Positions 54,045 to 62,163 of a stretch of 64,000 nt of DNA are shown piece by piece (within the stretch, counting starts at the first letter, position 1; every line of letters begins with the position of its first letter). Origin of the DNA: Blautia pseudococcoides (GTDB lineage Bacteria > Bacillota > Clostridia > Lachnospirales > Lachnospiraceae). A program made the translations under genes and the position numbers. Below the pieces are notes generated by a model. That model ran no database searches and had not been told where the DNA came from. It saw only the letters and a program-made list of their open reading frames with translations. Where the stretch lies: contig NZ_CP015405.2 of the NCBI RefSeq assembly GCF_001689125.2, positions 4,428,501 through 4,492,500 on the forward strand. Reading direction: 5' to 3'.

Positions 54045-54854
54045 ATGTGCAGCAGGATTGAAATGGAAGGCCCTGTTTATAATACACGGGATTTGGGAGG
54101 GTATACAGGAAAGGACGGCAGGACCATCAGACCTCACCGCCTGATAAGGAGCGGTGCCCTTGGAAAATGTACGGAGGCTGATATCAGGCGTCTGACAGAG
54201 GAATATGGACTGAAAACAGTGGTCGACTTAAGAACGAACGGTGAGAGAGCCGAATTGCCGGACCCGGAGATAAAGGGAATAGAATTCATACATACCCCCC
54301 TTTTAAGTGACGCCATGCTGGGGATCACCAGGGAGGGCCAGGAGCAGGCGGACAGCCTTTCCGCTATGATCCTGGAACTGCTGCAAGAGGCAGAAAACCA
54401 TCCCAAGGAAAAAATGGAAGCCATCTATCTGGCGCTTGCATCAGACCCCTTTTCTATCAAAGGGCTGAAACATTTCTTTGAAATCCTGTCAGCTCAAAAA
54501 GAAGGGGCTGTCCTCTGGCACTGCTCTGCAGGAAAAGACCGGGTGGGCACAGCCACAGCCCTTCTGCTGACCGCGCTGGGTGTGGAACGGGAAGTGATCA
54601 TCCGGGATTATCTCCTGACGAACGGATATCTGAAGCCGGAGACAGAGGCCATGACCGCAAAGGTGGCTGCAAAGGTTCAGAACGAACGTATTCTCAGTGG
54701 AATCCGCATTTTAAACGGAGCGGAGAGAAGTTACATAGAGTCCATGTTTGCGGAGACAGAGAGACAGTGTGGAAGTACAGGAGCTTTTCTGAGAGAGCGG
54801 CTGGGGCTTACGGATGAGAAAACAGAGATGTTGAGGGATATGTATCTGGAGTAG
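54045..54854 (+). CDS. Tyrosine phosphatase-like protein (DSP/PTP P-loop)
   Basis: The protein is 269 residues. The phosphatase loop is WHCSAGKDRVG (HCxxGxxR with catalytic Cys and Arg), and the N-terminal block NTRDLGGY with VVDLRTNGER is typical of the bacterial Tyr/Ser phosphatase family Y_phosphatase3 (LipA/Iphp-like). These enzymes dephosphorylate phosphotyrosine or phosphoinositides; the target is unknown. The start at 54045 follows GGAGGAGG. The upstream in-frame ATGs (54030, 53907) precede that site. No signal peptide. Confidence 0.9.
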   Translation: MCSRIEMEGPVYNTRDLGGYTGKDGRTIRPHRLIRSGALGKCTEADIRRLTEEYGLKTVVDLRTNGERAELPDPEIKGIEFIHTPLLSDAMLGITREGQEQADSLSAMILELLQEAENHPKEKMEAIYLALASDPFSIKGLKHFFEILSAQKEGAVLWHCSAGKDRVGTATALLLTALGVEREVIIRDYLLTNGYLKPETEAMTAKVAAKVQNERILSGIRILNGAERSYIESMFAETERQCGSTGAFLRERLGLTDEKTEMLRDMYLE

Positions 54855-54910
54855 AGGACAGCGTAAAGCAGCAGATGGCGCTGTGGCAGGAATATTTTCC
54901 AAATTTGTCA

Positions 54911-54939
54911 TTGACAGCTGAAAGCCAATCGGTTATAGT
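54911..54939 (+). promoter_or_regulatory. Promoter of the Mn2+ riboswitch transcript
   Basis: Perfect TTGACA (54911-54916), 17-bp spacer and TATAGT (54934-54939). Transcription would start at about 54947, right at the aptamer. Confidence 0.8.
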
Positions 54940-54946
54940 ATCCATT

Positions 54947-55081
54947 AATAAGAGGGAGTAGCTGGCGCCGCAGGCGTTTGCGATATCGTCAATCTCGATG
55001 GGAGAGATCCCGTCCGTATCGTGATGAAACAGCGAGACTTTTATTGCATGCTGGTTGTGCAGTAAAAGCCTCGCTTTTTTT
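54947..55081 (+). ncRNA. yybP-ykoY (manganese) riboswitch with terminator
   Basis: The conserved blocks GAGGGAGTAGCTGGCGCC (54952 on), ATCCCGTC and CAGCGAGACTTTTAT (55030 on) match the yybP-ykoY aptamer core. The closing strand is part of a long terminator hairpin (AGCGAG 55031 to CTCGCT 55070-55075) followed by seven Us. Mn2+ binding is expected to prevent terminator formation and switch the downstream exporter on. Confidence 0.85.
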
Positions 55082-55242
55082 GCGTTACAGGCCATAAAAA
55101 ACCGTGGGTTTTGGCAGTGCATACCGGCAAAGTGGTATGAAAGAGGTTTTTACAATGCACACTAGAGATAAGCAGTACGGAGCCACACACAGAACCAGGG
55201 CAGCACTGCATGTGCTCCGCAAAAACGTTTGGAGGAGAGCGA

Positions 55243-57849
55243 ATGAAAGAATTTTATCAAATGTCGAGGACAGAGGCGCAGAAAACCGTCAATGGAAGTA
55301 CGCAGCCTCTCACAAACCAGCAGATCAAGGTGAACCAGGAAAAATACGGTCCCAATGCGCTGACGGAGGAAAAGAAAAAATCCATTCCACAGATTTTCCT
55401 GGAGCAGTACAAGGATTTTCTTGTTATCATCCTGATCGTGGCTGCCATTGTCTCCGGTGTTCTGGGAGAAATGGAGAGCGCCATTGTTATCCTTGTGGTC
55501 GTTACCATGAACGCCATTCTGGGCACTGTGCAGACCGTGAAGGCGGAACAGTCCCTTGACAGCCTGAAAGCCATGTCAGGGCCTGAGGCAAAAGTCCTGC
55601 GAAACGGGGATGTGGTAAAAATCCCGTCTGACCAGGTCACAGTAGGCGATATTGTCATGCTGGAGGCAGGTGACTATGTACCCGCCGACGGCCGTATTTT
55701 GGAAAACGCCAGCCTCAAGGTGGATGAAAGCGCACTGACAGGCGAGAGTCTGGGTGTGGATAAGACAGAGGACCCCATCGAGGGGGAGGTGCCCTTGGGC
55801 GACAGGACCAATATGGTATTCTCCGGAAGCTTTGTCTCCTACGGTCGTGGCTCCTTCCTGGTAACCTCCATCGGTATGGAGACAGAGGTGGGAAAAATTG
55901 CAAAACTGCTGAAAACCACCTCAGAGAAAAAGACACCTCTGCAGATGAACCTGGATCAGTTTGGTCAGAAGCTGTCCATTATAATCCTGGTTTTCTGCGG
56001 CGTTTTGTTTGGAGTCAGTGTTTTCAGGGGAGAATCCTGGGGAGAGGCCTTTTTGTTTGCCGTGGCTCTGGCTGTAGCCGCCATTCCGGAGGCACTCAGT
56101 TCTATCGTCACCATTGTTCTTTCCTTCGGAACGCAGAAGATGGCCAAGGAACATGCAATTATCAGGAAACTGCAGGCTGTGGAGGGTCTTGGAAGTGTAT
56201 CTATCATCTGTTCAGACAAAACAGGCACCCTGACCCAGAACAAAATGACTGTGGAATACTACTATGTGGAGGGCAGTGAGATTCCGGCAAAGGATATTGA
56301 CCTGGATGATGCCGCACAGAAACAGCTTCTCCGCCACAGTATCCTCTGCAATGACTCCACCAATAAAAATGGCGAGGAGATTGGGGATCCCACAGAGACA
56401 GCCCTTATCAATCAGGGGGATAAACTGGGGCGCCCCGCAGAGGTTGTACGTGACAAATACCCCAGATGCAGTGAGGTGCCCTTTGACAGTGACCGTAAAA
56501 TGATGTCCACCCTTCATAATTTAAGAGAGGGTGCAACCATGATCACAAAGGGCGCGGTGGATGTTCTTTTGAACCGTGTCTGTTCCATCCAGAAAAATGG
56601 TGAAATCGTGCCCATTACAGAGGAGGACCGCATTGCCATCGAAAATCAGAACCGGAATTTCTCCGGAAATGGCCTCCGTGTTCTGGCATTTGCTTATAAA
56701 AGAGTGGAAGATGGTAAACAGCTCTGTGTGGAGGATGAAAAGGACCTGGTATTTTTGGGACTTATCGCAATGGTGGACCCGCCCCGTGAGGAGTCAAAGG
56801 ACGCGGTTGCGGAATGTATCAGCGCCGGGATCAAGCCTATCATGATCACAGGTGACCACAAGGTAACTGCTGCGGCTATTGCAAAGCGTATCGGCATTCT
56901 GAAGGATGAATCAGAGGCCTGTGAGGGCGCTGTGATCGAGAACATGACGGATGAGGAGCTGCAGGACTTTGTGGAAGGCATTTCCGTCTACGCACGTGTT
57001 TCACCGGAACATAAGATCCGGATTGTAAGGGCATGGCAGGAAAAGGGAAATATTGTGTCCATGACAGGGGACGGCGTCAATGACGCTCCGGCTTTAAAAC
57101 AGGCCAACATTGGTGTGGCTATGGGGATAACCGGAACTGAGGTTTCCAAGGATGCTGCCTCTATGGTACTGACGGATGACAACTTTGCAACCATCGTCAA
57201 AGCCGTGGAAAACGGAAGAAATGTCTATAAGAACATTAAAAGTGCTATCCAGTTCCTGCTCTCCGGAAACTTTGCTGGAATCCTGGCGGTATTGTATGCA
57301 TCCCTTGCAAATCTTCCGGTACCGTTTGCGCCCGTGCATCTGCTGTTTATCAATCTGCTGACCGACAGCCTTCCGGCTATTGCCCTGGGACTGGAACCTC
57401 ATACAAAAGATGTCATGAAGGAAAAACCCCGTCCCATGAATGAGTCCATACTGACCAGGGATTTTCTCTCCTATATCGGGACAGAAGGTCTTGTGATCGG
57501 TATTATGACTATGATTGGTTTTTACATCGGATATCAGCAGAGTCCGCTGCTGGCTATGACTATGGCATTCGGAACTCTTTGTACCTCCAGACTGGTCCAT
57601 GGATTTAACTGCAAATCCGTAAGACCTGTTTTATTTACTAAGAAATTCTTTAATAATATTTACCTTATAGGTGCATTTGTGTTAGGATTAGTATTGATCA
57701 CCTCTGTGCTGATGATACCGGGTCTGCATAAGATCTTCAGCGTGCAGACATTGAACATGGCACAGCTTTTCACAGTATTTGGCTTGTCAATTGCCAATCT
57801 GCCTGTTGTTCAGGCACTGAAATGGATTCGTGTGAAATTGAAAAAGTAA
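55243..57849 (+). CDS. P-type cation-transporting ATPase (P2A type; probable Mn2+/Ca2+ exporter)
   Basis: The protein is 868 residues with N-terminal cation ATPase domain, TGES actuator loop (ALTGESLGVDK), phosphorylation motif DKTGTLTQNK, MITGDHKVT and MTGDGVNDAP hinge, and ten membrane helices with a C-terminal cation ATPase domain. Membrane helix 4 reads AVAAIPEALSS, the PEAL variant of the P2A ion site. The PMCA/SERCA-like fold is generally called calcium-transporting. The manganese-sensing riboswitch upstream argues for Mn2+ efflux. The ATG at 55243 follows GGAGGAG. Confidence 0.93.
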   Translation: MKEFYQMSRTEAQKTVNGSTQPLTNQQIKVNQEKYGPNALTEEKKKSIPQIFLEQYKDFLVIILIVAAIVSGVLGEMESAIVILVVVTMNAILGTVQTVKAEQSLDSLKAMSGPEAKVLRNGDVVKIPSDQVTVGDIVMLEAGDYVPADGRILENASLKVDESALTGESLGVDKTEDPIEGEVPLGDRTNMVFSGSFVSYGRGSFLVTSIGMETEVGKIAKLLKTTSEKKTPLQMNLDQFGQKLSIIILVFCGVLFGVSVFRGESWGEAFLFAVALAVAAIPEALSSIVTIVLSFGTQKMAKEHAIIRKLQAVEGLGSVSIICSDKTGTLTQNKMTVEYYYVEGSEIPAKDIDLDDAAQKQLLRHSILCNDSTNKNGEEIGDPTETALINQGDKLGRPAEVVRDKYPRCSEVPFDSDRKMMSTLHNLREGATMITKGAVDVLLNRVCSIQKNGEIVPITEEDRIAIENQNRNFSGNGLRVLAFAYKRVEDGKQLCVEDEKDLVFLGLIAMVDPPREESKDAVAECISAGIKPIMITGDHKVTAAAIAKRIGILKDESEACEGAVIENMTDEELQDFVEGISVYARVSPEHKIRIVRAWQEKGNIVSMTGDGVNDAPALKQANIGVAMGITGTEVSKDAASMVLTDDNFATIVKAVENGRNVYKNIKSAIQFLLSGNFAGILAVLYASLANLPVPFAPVHLLFINLLTDSLPAIALGLEPHTKDVMKEKPRPMNESILTRDFLSYIGTEGLVIGIMTMIGFYIGYQQSPLLAMTMAFGTLCTSRLVHGFNCKSVRPVLFTKKFFNNIYLIGAFVLGLVLITSVLMIPGLHKIFSVQTLNMAQLFTVFGLSIANLPVVQALKWIRVKLKK

Positions 57850-57856
57850 AGAGTGG

Positions 57857-57901
57857 GCTACTATTCACGGCACTGCGTTTTTCGGGGCTGTGAATAGTAG
57901 C
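57857..57901. repeat. Perfect 12-bp inverted repeat
   Basis: GCTACTATTCAC (57857-57868) and GTGAATAGTAGC (57890-57901) flank a 21-base loop, 8 bp after the ATPase stop. No T-run follows. It may terminate, attenuate or stabilise the ATPase transcript before the AI-2E gene. Confidence 0.8.
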
Positions 57902-57926
57902 AAGAGGGGAGAAGGAGAGGAGAAGT

Positions 57927-59072
57927 ATGAACCTGAATAAAAAAGATATAAAGAATCTTATGTTTCTGATCCTGTTTGCTGTGGTAGTCTACGTGGGAAT
58001 ACAGAAGGCGGATGTGCTGTTGGTTTTTGCCCGTTTCCTGGTTGGGATTGCCTATCCTTTCCTTCTGGGTGCTGCGTTTGCCTTTGTCCTGAATGTGCCC
58101 ATGAGTTTTCTGGAGAAGAAACTCTTTGGAAGTGCTGAGAGTAAAGGAAAGATGAAGAAGCTGGGAAGGCCCCTGAGTCTGATCCTGTCCCTTATATTAG
58201 TTGTGGGCGTAGTGCTCGTTGTCATTCTTGTGGTAGTCCCGGAAATGGGGCAGACCTTTATGAGTGTCAGTGCCAGCATAGAAGCCGCTATTCCAAAGCT
58301 CCAGACCTGGGCTGTGGAAACCTTCCATAACAATAAGCAGATTGCAGAATGGATTCAGAACTTGGAGTTTGACTGGAATTCCCTGATCGGAGCAGCGGTT
58401 GACTTCCTGAAAAACGGTGCCGGAAATGTGCTCAATTCCACTATGGCAATGGCCCGTACGGTGGTCAATGTACTTATGAACTTCTTCATTGCCCTTGTAT
58501 TTGCCGTGTATATTCTTTTGCAGAAGGAGAAGCTGACGGTGCAGATCCAGAAAGTCTTCTATGCATTTTTGTCTGCGAAAGCTGTGAAGAAAGTTCTGGA
58601 CGTGTGTTCTCTCAGTTACAGGACTTTTGCTAGCTTTGTTACAGGACAGTGCCTGGAGGCCGCCATTCTGGGAACCATGTTTTTTGTATCCATGACGCTG
58701 CTGCGGTTCCCGTATGCTATGCTCATTGGAATCCTGATCGCGTTTACGGCGCTGATTCCTATTTTTGGGGCTTTTATCGGCTGTGTTGTAGGTACTTTTT
58801 TGATCCTGGTGGTAGACCCTATGAAAGGGCTGGCATTTATTGTGCTGTTTCTGGTGCTGCAGCAGGTTGAAGGCAATCTGATATATCCCCATGTGGTGGG
58901 AAATTCCGTGGGGCTTCCCTCCATCTGGGTACTGGTGGCAGTCACCGTGGGCGGCAGTCTGATGGGGGTTGTGGGTATGCTGATCTTCATACCGCTTACA
59001 TCGGTTGTCTATGCGCTGTTCCGCCAGACTGTTTACAAGAAGTTGAAGGAGCGGAAAATCCATGATATTTGA
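57927..59072 (+). CDS. AI-2E family (PerM/YdiK) membrane protein
   Basis: The protein is 381 residues with about eight membrane segments. It has the family C-terminal blocks ALIPIFGAFIGCVVGTFLILVVDP and LQQVEGNLIYPHVVGNSVGLPSIWVL. The family includes putative autoinducer-2 exporters and Na+/H+-type permeases; the actual substrate is unknown. GGAGAAG sites precede the ATG. It overlaps the tatD gene by 11 bp. Confidence 0.92.
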   Translation: MNLNKKDIKNLMFLILFAVVVYVGIQKADVLLVFARFLVGIAYPFLLGAAFAFVLNVPMSFLEKKLFGSAESKGKMKKLGRPLSLILSLILVVGVVLVVILVVVPEMGQTFMSVSASIEAAIPKLQTWAVETFHNNKQIAEWIQNLEFDWNSLIGAAVDFLKNGAGNVLNSTMAMARTVVNVLMNFFIALVFAVYILLQKEKLTVQIQKVFYAFLSAKAVKKVLDVCSLSYRTFASFVTGQCLEAAILGTMFFVSMTLLRFPYAMLIGILIAFTALIPIFGAFIGCVVGTFLILVVDPMKGLAFIVLFLVLQQVEGNLIYPHVVGNSVGLPSIWVLVAVTVGGSLMGVVGMLIFIPLTSVVYALFRQTVYKKLKERKIHDI

Positions 59073-59826
59073 GACACATGCACATTACGATGACCAGGCC
59101 TTTGACGGGGATAGGGACAGCCTGCTTCCCTCCCTGGCAAAGCACGGCATCGAAAAGATCATCAATGTGGGCGCCAGCCTGCGGGGGGTGGAGGATACGG
59201 TTAAGCTGACCGAGAAATATCCTTTTGTCTACGGCGCGGTGGGCGTTCATCCTGACGAGGTGGGGACCCTGGACGAAGAGAAAATAAAATGGCTCAGAAG
59301 CCTGTGTGACCTTCCGAAAGTGGTGGCCATCGGTGAGATTGGCCTGGATTATTACTGGGATAAGCAACACCATGATATCCAGAAAAAATGGTTTATCCGT
59401 CAAATGGATCTGGCGAAGGAGACAAAACTTCCTATTATTGTCCACAGCCGTGATGCGGCTAAAGACACCCTGGATATTATGAAAGCCGAGAGGGCAGATA
59501 ACCTGAAAGGGGTGATCCACTGTTATTCCTACTCCGTGGAGCAGGCAAAGGAATACATGAATATGGGATATTATCTGGGTGTAGGCGGAGTTGTCACGTT
59601 CAAGAACGGAAAACGGCTGAAGGACGTGGTAGAGTACGCGCCGCTGGAATATCTGCTGCTGGAGACAGATGCCCCATATCTGGCGCCGGAGCCGTACAGG
59701 AGGCATAGAAACTGTTCCGCGTATCTGACTTATGTGGCGGAGGAGATTGCAGATATAAAAGGTGTCTCTTATGAGACTGTAGTGGATGTCACCAGGGAAA
59801 ATGCAGGGAAGCTTTTTGGAATATGA
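59062..59826 (+). CDS. TatD family metal-dependent hydrolase
   Basis: The protein is 254 residues, a TIM-barrel hydrolase. Metal ligands are visible in ETHAHYDD, GEIGLDYYWD, IIVHSRDA, GVIHCYSYS and LLETDAPYLAPEPYRR. The family includes 3'-5' DNA/RNA exonucleases and D-aminoacyl-tRNA deacylase-like enzymes. The start overlaps the previous gene, implying coupled translation. Confidence 0.94.
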   Translation: MIFETHAHYDDQAFDGDRDSLLPSLAKHGIEKIINVGASLRGVEDTVKLTEKYPFVYGAVGVHPDEVGTLDEEKIKWLRSLCDLPKVVAIGEIGLDYYWDKQHHDIQKKWFIRQMDLAKETKLPIIVHSRDAAKDTLDIMKAERADNLKGVIHCYSYSVEQAKEYMNMGYYLGVGGVVTFKNGKRLKDVVEYAPLEYLLLETDAPYLAPEPYRRHRNCSAYLTYVAEEIADIKGVSYETVVDVTRENAGKLFGI

Positions 59827-59835
59827 TAATTTAGA

Positions 59836-59868
59836 AGGTTCTTGGGAGTAAATCCCGGGAACCTTTTT
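59836..59868 (+). terminator. Terminator after tatD
   Basis: AGGTTCTTGGGA pairs with TCCCGGGAACCT (two G-U pairs), followed by TTTTTC. Between here and 59998 nothing else is apparent. Confidence 0.8.
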
Positions 59869-59997
59869 CTGTGTGCAGGAGGTTTCTTCGTCTTGCGCCC
59901 TGTGTTTGATTCCCCTTTGGAATGAATGACGCAGGAAATCGAATGGATCCTGTGCGTTAAAATGGGATCACAGGTGAGCAGATTTTACAACACCCTC

Positions 59998-60026
59998 TTG
60001 ATTTTTTGTATACCGATTGGTATAAT
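59998..60026 (+). promoter_or_regulatory. Autoregulated promoter of the tetR gene
   Basis: TTGATT (59998-60003), 17-bp spacer and TATAAT (60021-60026). A perfect palindrome TATACCGATTGGTATA (60009-60024) lies between the hexamers and overlaps the -10, the usual placement of a TetR operator. Confidence 0.7.
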
Positions 60027-60096
60027 AATAGGCAGAACAAATAATGGAGAATAAAAACAAAAGTTAGATACAATGCAGGACAGCCGGGAGGCAGTT

Positions 60097-60678
60097 ATGG
60101 ATAATAAAGAATTGATCTTAAAGTCAGCGCTTGATCTGTTTTATGCCAAGGGATATGATGCTGTAGGCGTTCAGGAAATCGTGGATAAGGCAGGGATATC
60201 AAAGCCAACTTTATATTACTATTTTGGAAGCAAGCTGGGACTTTTGCAGAATCTGCTGGAGGCGGGTTATCAGGAGTTTGAGAGCAGGCTCATTGATATT
60301 GCGAAGCCGGGGGAGAGTCTGCCGGGGGTGCTTTATCAGGCAGCCCGTACCTTTTTTGACTATGCTGCATCCAACCAGAAATTCTATTTATTCATGCTGT
60401 CTCTGTTTTATTCCGGCAGGGAAAATGAGGCCTATAAAACGGTTTCACCTCTTATTGAGAGGTATTATAAGATCATTGTTAAGATTTTTGAGGATGCGTC
60501 CCCCCAATTGGGGAACATGCGGGGGCGGCAGGAATTATTTGCCGTGGGATTTACAGGTGTGCTCAACCATCATATTATGACAGTGAGCTACGGGCTTTCC
60601 GAGGATGAAAGATTTGAAATTTCTGATGAGACCACATATGAGATCGTGCATCAGTTTATGTATGGAATATATTCGTAG
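60097..60678 (+). CDS. TetR/AcrR family transcriptional regulator
   Basis: The protein is 193 residues. N-terminal TetR HTH (ILKSALDLFYAKGYDAVGVQEIVDKAGISKPTLYYYFGSK shortened to its recognisable core KPTLYYYFGSK) and an all-helical ligand-binding C-terminus. The ATG at 60097 follows GGGAGG. The ATG at 60073 has no site. It likely represses itself through the palindrome at 60009; whether it also controls the following amylase is unclear. Confidence 0.92.
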   Translation: MDNKELILKSALDLFYAKGYDAVGVQEIVDKAGISKPTLYYYFGSKLGLLQNLLEAGYQEFESRLIDIAKPGESLPGVLYQAARTFFDYAASNQKFYLFMLSLFYSGRENEAYKTVSPLIERYYKIIVKIFEDASPQLGNMRGRQELFAVGFTGVLNHHIMTVSYGLSEDERFEISDETTYEIVHQFMYGIYS

Positions 60679-60753
60679 TAAGGAAATGGCGTTCCTGCAT
60701 GGTTTGTCTGGGCCTGCAGTATGAAGCAGAGCCGGGAAAAGGAGGAAATAAGA

Positions 60754-62124
60754 ATGGCAAAATGGTATGAAGAGGCAGTATTTTACCATATGTACCCTAT
60801 CGGGATGACGGGCGCCCCCAGGGTGAATAAAGAGGAAGGCGTTGTACACCGTTTCGAGGAGCTGGAAAAATGGCTGCCGCATCTTGCGGATATCAAGGCA
60901 ACGGCAGTCTATATGGGCCCCCTTTTTGAGTCCACCACCCACGGGTATGACACCAAGGATTATAAGTCCGTGGACCAGAGGCTTGGGGACAACGGGGATT
61001 TTGCCCGGTTTGTGGAAAAAGCCCACGGGATGGGGATCAAGGTTGTGGTGGATGGGGTGTTCAACCATACGGGAAGAGAATTTTTTGCCTTTCGGGACAT
61101 TCAGCAGAACCGGGAAGGCTCCAAATACTGCGGATGGTACAAGGGCATCAATTTTGGATGGAACAATCCGTATAATGACGGATTTTCCTATGAGGCCTGG
61201 AGAAACTGCTTTGAGCTTGTGAACTTAAACCTGCAGAATCCTGAGGTGAAAGGGTATCTTCTGGATGTGATCCACTACTGGATCGATACCTTTGATATAG
61301 ACGGCATCCGGCTTGACTGCGCGGACTGTCTGGACTTTGGCTTCATGGAGGAAATGCGCAGGCGCACAGAGGAGAAAAAAGAGGACTTCTGGCTTATGGG
61401 GGAGGTCATTCACGGAGATTACAGCCGCTATATCCAGGACGGACGGAACATGCTGCATAGTGTCACAAACTATGAGCTTCACAAAGGCATTTATTCCGGT
61501 CACAATGACCACAATTATTTCGAGATCGCACATACCATAAGAAGAGAATTTGAGGAAAACGGGGGTATCTACAGGGGATTGAAGCTCTATTCCTTTGTTG
61601 ACAATCACGATGTGGACCGAATTTACAGTAAGATTAACGTGAAGGAGCACATTTTCCCTATTTATACACTTCTGTATATGCTTCCCGGAATCCCGTCCGT
61701 CTATTATGGTTCCGAATGGGGAATTGAGGGCAGCAAGAATAATGGCGGGGACCACGCGCTCAGACCTGCGGTAGACATTGAGAAAGCTTTAAAAGAGCAG
61801 GAAGATTCCAAGATCATGCTGTGGGTCAAGACACTTGGGGAAATACACGAGAAGTATAAAACTTGTCTCGCAGAAGGAAGATACAGGGAGCTGCTGCTTA
61901 CCAACAGACAGTTTTCCTTTGCCAGATTTACAGAGGAGGAAGGCCTTATCATTGCCATTAACAATGACGAAGATCCGGTACAGGTCAGTGTGCCGGTGCC
62001 AATGGATAATAAAAGTTATGTAAACCTTTTGACGCAAGAGAAAGCAGAGCCGGAGAACGGCAGACTGAATTTTACAATAGAAGCAGCAGGCAGCGTTCTG
62101 CTGGAAATCCTACAGCAGGATTAA
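60754..62124 (+). CDS. Alpha-amylase family glycosidase (GH13), cytoplasmic
   Basis: The protein is 456 residues. GH13 regions are present: VVDGVFNHTG, nucleophile Asp in DGIRLDCADCLD, acid/base Glu in LMGEVIHGDY, and FVDNHDVDR. No signal peptide, so it acts on imported maltodextrins or storage glycan. The start at 60754 follows AAAGGAGG. It stands 39 bp before glgB with no terminator, so the two are probably co-transcribed in glycogen or maltodextrin metabolism. Confidence 0.93.
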   Translation: MAKWYEEAVFYHMYPIGMTGAPRVNKEEGVVHRFEELEKWLPHLADIKATAVYMGPLFESTTHGYDTKDYKSVDQRLGDNGDFARFVEKAHGMGIKVVVDGVFNHTGREFFAFRDIQQNREGSKYCGWYKGINFGWNNPYNDGFSYEAWRNCFELVNLNLQNPEVKGYLLDVIHYWIDTFDIDGIRLDCADCLDFGFMEEMRRRTEEKKEDFWLMGEVIHGDYSRYIQDGRNMLHSVTNYELHKGIYSGHNDHNYFEIAHTIRREFEENGGIYRGLKLYSFVDNHDVDRIYSKINVKEHIFPIYTLLYMLPGIPSVYYGSEWGIEGSKNNGGDHALRPAVDIEKALKEQEDSKIMLWVKTLGEIHEKYKTCLAEGRYRELLLTNRQFSFARFTEEEGLIIAINNDEDPVQVSVPVPMDNKSYVNLLTQEKAEPENGRLNFTIEAAGSVLLEILQQD

Positions 62125-62163
62125 AGTGCTGTAAAATCAGAGGAAAACAAAGGGGAAGGACTT

